From a virus, in the IMG/VR virus record IMGVR_UViG_3300044638_003973, positions 1 through 37,662 of that record: a stretch of DNA of 37,662 nt. One strand, 5' to 3'. Each line of letters begins with the position of its first letter. Within the stretch, counting starts at the first letter, position 1. Shown here in pieces: positions 35,141 through 37,662 of this stretch. The notes beneath the pieces were generated by a model that saw only the letters and a program-made list of their open reading frames with translations, ran no database searches and was not told where the DNA came from. The translations under genes and the position numbers were made by a program.

Positions 35141-35759
35141 AGAACTCAGCTATCTGCGCTGCCCCGACAAGATCAGGGCCAACCTAATCAACATGGGCGG
35201 GCCGCGTCTTAGCATTGCCGAGATCGAGCGCCGCCTCGCACGGTTGCCGGTCAAGGTTGAAGGCGCGCACATTGGCGAGCCAACCGAAGGCGACGGCATA
35301 GACTTTCGCGTGCGGGGTATCGTCAAGCCGCTCCCGGCGCGGCGCGGCACATCGACCATCACCGCCGAGGAACGCAAGCGCATTGCCGAGTTGGCAAAGG
35401 GCATCCCCGACAAGCCCAAGCAGAAAACAGCGGTGCTTCGCTACAAAGGCCCGCCGCCTGTTTACGGCAGCACCAACTACGCTGACAGCGTGATCGAGCG
35501 CGTCTGCGATGCAATGGATTTGCCGCGTGAAACGTTCTTTAGCGCGTCTCGGCAAAAGTATGTGGTGGCGGCTAGGTCGCTGGTTACGCGTGTCCTGCGC
35601 GACCGCAATACGGCGGTCTATTCCTACCCTCGCATAGCCGAGATTGTGGGCCGGAACGATCACAGCACGATGATTTGGGCGTATGAGCAGTTCGACCATT
35701 ACTGCACGCTCTTTCCGATCCTGCGCCCGATTTATGACGAATTGCGGGGTGGCAAGTGA
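35130..35759 (+). CDS. Replication protein with DnaA domain IV-like HTH
   Basis: 209 aa from GTG 35130 with GGGAGG upstream. Residues ~130-200 resemble the DNA-binding domain IV of DnaA: SVIERVCDAMDLPRETFFSA, RQKYVVAARSLVTRVLRDRN, then YPRIAEIVGRNDHSTMIWAYE, where the NDHSTM element matches the DnaA signature that contacts the DnaA box. No AAA+ ATPase domain. It may direct host replication factors to the phage origin or compete with host DnaA. Start overlaps the gene before, end overlaps the initiator gene (GTGA). Confidence 0.85.
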   Translation: MTVEELSYLRCPDKIRANLINMGGPRLSIAEIERRLARLPVKVEGAHIGEPTEGDGIDFRVRGIVKPLPARRGTSTITAEERKRIAELAKGIPDKPKQKTAVLRYKGPPPVYGSTNYADSVIERVCDAMDLPRETFFSASRQKYVVAARSLVTRVLRDRNTAVYSYPRIAEIVGRNDHSTMIWAYEQFDHYCTLFPILRPIYDELRGGK

Positions 35760-36427
35760 GCATCTATTTGATGTCGCGCGCCTATCGCATCCAAGGTCTG
35801 ACGACTGCACAAAAGGCTGTGCTGGTTGTGCTTTGCGATCATGCGAATGACGAGGGCGCGTCATGCTACCCCTCGATGGGTCGCATTGCCAGCCATGCCA
35901 GCATTAGCGAGCGCACGGCCTACCGCGTGGTCAAGGACTTGGAGCGGATTGGCTATGTTAAGCGTGAGCCTGTCCCTGGACGTTCCACACAGTTCACCAT
36001 TGTCCTAGATTGTCCGCACCCCTGCCAAATTGTCACCCCTGACAAAATGGCAGGGGCCCCTGACATGGTGGCAGGGGCCCCTGACACAGTGTCACCCTAT
36101 CCATCATATAACCATCAAGAACCATCAAATGATATGTCGCCTGATGGCGACGAGACATTCACGTTTGATGATTTTGTCGAAAGCTGGAACGCAGTCGCCA
36201 CCGAAACCGGCCTGCCAGTCCTGAAGGCTATTTCCAAAAGCCGCAGGACGGCATTCCGCCAGCGCCAACGCGAGTTCCCTGCAATTGCCGATTGGCAAGC
36301 AGCCTTCCGGTGCCTTCGCACCAGCAAATTCCTTCGCGGCGAGAACGACCGCGACTGGAAGGCTGATGCGGATTTTTTCTTGCAAGCCAAATCATTCCCG
36401 AAACTGGTGGAGGGTTCTTATGCCTAA
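35756..36427 (+). CDS. Winged-helix replication initiator (O-like) carrying iterons
   Basis: 223 aa, GTG 35756. The N-terminal winged helix (HTH_36-type) shows LTTAQKAVLVVLCDHANDEG, SCYPSMGRIASHASISERTA and RVVKDLERIGYVKREPVPGR. Residues ~88-118 are low-complexity and partly repeated (DKMAGAPDMVAGAPDTV) because the DNA there consists of 21-bp iterons followed by AT-rich sequence. The C-terminal ~85 residues (FVESWNAVATETGLPVLKA, RQREFPAIADWQAAFRC) are typical of phage O-like proteins that recruit the helicase system. The design (initiator binding sites inside its own gene) matches lambda O. Confidence 0.87.
   Translation: MSIYLMSRAYRIQGLTTAQKAVLVVLCDHANDEGASCYPSMGRIASHASISERTAYRVVKDLERIGYVKREPVPGRSTQFTIVLDCPHPCQIVTPDKMAGAPDMVAGAPDTVSPYPSYNHQEPSNDMSPDGDETFTFDDFVESWNAVATETGLPVLKAISKSRRTAFRQRQREFPAIADWQAAFRCLRTSKFLRGENDRDWKADADFFLQAKSFPKLVEGSYA
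36019..36086. repeat. Iterons: candidate replication origin
   Basis: CCCCTGACA occurs at 36036, 36057 and 36078, exactly 21 bp apart, with the variant CCCCTGCCA at 36019. The near-inverse TGGCAGGGG lies at 36048 and 36069. Adjacent arms form TGGCAGGGGCCCCTGACA, an 18-bp near-palindrome. An AT-rich stretch with two ACCATCAA repeats follows (about 36098-36136). This resembles lambda ori within gene O. Confidence 0.8.
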
Positions 36428-36668
36428 GTTAGTAGATCGCAGCCCGCACAACCAAGAGCCGATCGGCAATGACGGCTTGCTGCGGTTTATCGACGACATC
36501 AACGTGATCCGCGCCCGTTCGTATCAGCGCCGCCGGTTTAAGCCAGTCCCGCGCGATGGTGGCGTTCTGACGATGGTGGAGTGGGATGCGATACCGCGTC
36601 CGAACCGCGCCGACACGCCAAGCCCGCGCTACAGCGACGGCCCGCGCCTGATGGCACCTGTCAGATGA
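36420..36668 (+). CDS. Hypothetical basic 82-aa protein
   Basis: ATG 36420 with GGAGGG upstream, overlapping the initiator stop. Product: PKLVDRSPHNQEPIGNDGLL, a helix (RFIDDINVIRARSYQRRRF) and a Pro/Arg-rich end. No family recognised. Its place after the initiator is where helicase loaders or small regulators may be found, but nothing in it supports that. Confidence 0.66.
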   Translation: MPKLVDRSPHNQEPIGNDGLLRFIDDINVIRARSYQRRRFKPVPRDGGVLTMVEWDAIPRPNRADTPSPRYSDGPRLMAPVR

Positions 36669-36907
36669 TCCGCCCAATCCCCGCCCCCGGCTATCGGCTT
36701 ATCAGCGGCAAGCAAAAGCCACCTGCATCATGGGGCGAACGTCTGTTCACGCAACTGCGCATGGGCTGGTGCGATCCGCTGCCTTGGCCAGTTTCGACAA
36801 CCGTATTCATCCACACCGGAAGCGCCGGCGATGTCGTGGCCGTTCGGAAAACCAGCGAAACCATCACGCGGCAGGAAGGTCGCCAAGCAAATGGGGCTTA
36901 CGAATGA
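36665..36907 (+). CDS. Hypothetical 80-aa protein
   Basis: ATGA-coupled to the preceding gene. Product begins IRPIPAPGYRLISGKQKPPA, then WGERLFTQLRMGWCDPLPWP and a beta-rich TTVFIHTGSAGDVVAVRK. Not recognised. Stop overlaps the methyltransferase start (ATGA), so it belongs to the same translated string. Confidence 0.66.
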   Translation: MIRPIPAPGYRLISGKQKPPASWGERLFTQLRMGWCDPLPWPVSTTVFIHTGSAGDVVAVRKTSETITRQEGRQANGAYE

Positions 36908-37572
36908 GGGTCGAGCAAATTGGGCGTGCAACCCTGTATTGCGGGGATAGCCGAGAGCTGGTTGAAAGCCTTGCTGCTGATGTGATGATCTGCGACCCGC
37001 CCTATGGGATTGGCTTTGAATACCTATCCTATCATGACAGCGAAGAGTCGCTTGAGAGGTTGATTGCCGAACTTATTGCGCCCGCAATTGAGCGCTTAGG
37101 GCGAGCGGTCATTACGCCAGGCAACACTAATCTACACAAATACCCCAAGCCGCTTTGGACGGGCGCTTGGACATGGGACACGACGACCGCGCGCGGCTTC
37201 TGCGGCTGGTCGCAATGGCAACCGATCCTGATATACGGTGAAGACCCAGCCAAGGGCTTCGGTAATCACAACGGCTATATGCGTTCCGATCGCATCCACT
37301 TTAGCGGCGGGCAGGCGGACATTCAGGCAAGCGAAGGCGGCATCCACTCTTGCCCCAAGCCGACCCGCTTCATGCAAAGGTTGGTCGCGCGCTTTTCCAA
37401 TGTTGGCGAGACAATCTTTGACCCGTTTCTGGGCAGCGGGACAACTGGGGTCGCCTGCGTCGGCATGGATCGCAACTTTATCGGTTGCGAGATTGAGCCT
37501 GCCTATTTCGACATAGCCTGCAAGCGCATCGAAGATGCGCAACGTCAGGGCAACCTTTTCGACGCAGCGTGA
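36904..37572 (+). CDS. DNA amino-methyltransferase, second of its class
   Basis: 222 aa, ATG 36904. Beta-class order: DPPY at residues 31-34 (MICDPPYGIGF), AdoMet motif FDPFLGSGTTG at about 172-182. GRATLYCGDSRELVESL is the usual opening. It ends RIEDAQRQGNLFDAA. It shares layout with the enzyme at 227-979, but the middle regions differ, so their target sites probably differ. On the circle only a 61-aa gene separates them. The gene crosses the assembly seam. Confidence 0.93.
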   Translation: MRVEQIGRATLYCGDSRELVESLAADVMICDPPYGIGFEYLSYHDSEESLERLIAELIAPAIERLGRAVITPGNTNLHKYPKPLWTGAWTWDTTTARGFCGWSQWQPILIYGEDPAKGFGNHNGYMRSDRIHFSGGQADIQASEGGIHSCPKPTRFMQRLVARFSNVGETIFDPFLGSGTTGVACVGMDRNFIGCEIEPAYFDIACKRIEDAQRQGNLFDAA

Positions 37573-37662
37573 AAGGAACCCACATGACCGACCCAAACAC
37601 CTTCACCCTATCCGACACATTGGAAGCCCGTGAGCTAGTCAAGACCATGCTGCCCCCGTCAT
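37536..37662. repeat. Terminal direct repeat, right copy
   Basis: Identical to 1-127; see there. The unique genome ends at 37535. Confidence 0.95.
37584..37662 (+). CDS. 5' part of the 61-aa hypothetical gene (duplicate of 49-234)
   Basis: First 26 codons of the small gene that is complete at 49-234, repeated because of the circular overlap and cut by the window end. Confidence 0.8.
   Translation, partial: MTDPNTFTLSDTLEARELVKTMLPPS

Overview
The first 127 bases of the window recur exactly as its last 127 bases (1-127 = 37536-37662). It is therefore best read as one complete circular assembly unit of 37,535 bp. Gene content is that of a short-tailed (podovirus-like) tailed phage. It has terminase subunits and P22-type portal, gp4-like and gp10-like proteins, several injection-type proteins, a beta-helix tailspike and a GH24 endolysin with nested spanins. 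Circular closure fits headful packaging. The host is not named by the sequence. High GC (roughly 60% by eye, not counted), the gene families and the nested Rz/Rz1 pair suggest a Gram-negative alphaproteobacterium, possibly a sphingomonad; this is inference. I see no integrase, tRNA, CRISPR array, reverse transcriptase, DNA polymerase or helicase.

Layout on the circle. (a) Early/replication block, + strand, 29934 through the end of the window and on to 1751. It holds a small HTH protein, an HNH endonuclease wedged into the start of a C5 cytosine methyltransferase, a RusA-like resolvase, an Erf annealing protein, an SSB-like protein, a ParB-like DGQHR protein, an HNH/DUF968-like protein, a DUF1367-like protein, a protein with a DnaA domain IV motif and a winged-helix initiator whose gene carries iterons. 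Two amino-methyltransferases and a few unknowns follow. (b) A short minus-strand cassette (1926-2346) with its own promoter and a palindrome over the promoter. (c) Late block, + strand, 2446-26540: packaging, head, decoration and tail proteins, DNA stabilisation, injection proteins plus transglycosylase, tailspike, lysis genes and an HTH-metallophosphoesterase. (d) A minus-strand operon (29822 down to 26487) of about fourteen small unknown genes chained by 4-base overlaps, convergent with the late block.

The parts fit a common phage logic. Divergent promoters at about 29.85 kb fire the early + block and the minus accessory operon. The initiator gene carries an AT-rich stretch and 21-bp iterons, as lambda O does. 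The early block ends with an unknown 180-aa gene just before a perfect TATAAT box and a strong hairpin, where a late regulator and late promoter would be expected. Terminator-like hairpins follow the capsid gene, the last injection gene and the ParB-like gene and could set expression levels.

The observations most worth a second look are as follows: iterons inside the initiator gene; a 303-codon second reading frame overprinted on the C5 methyltransferase; a methyltransferase N-terminal stub left upstream of the HNH gene; a possible +1 frameshift joining an injection protein to a lytic transglycosylase domain; and two minus-strand promoters sharing one leader.
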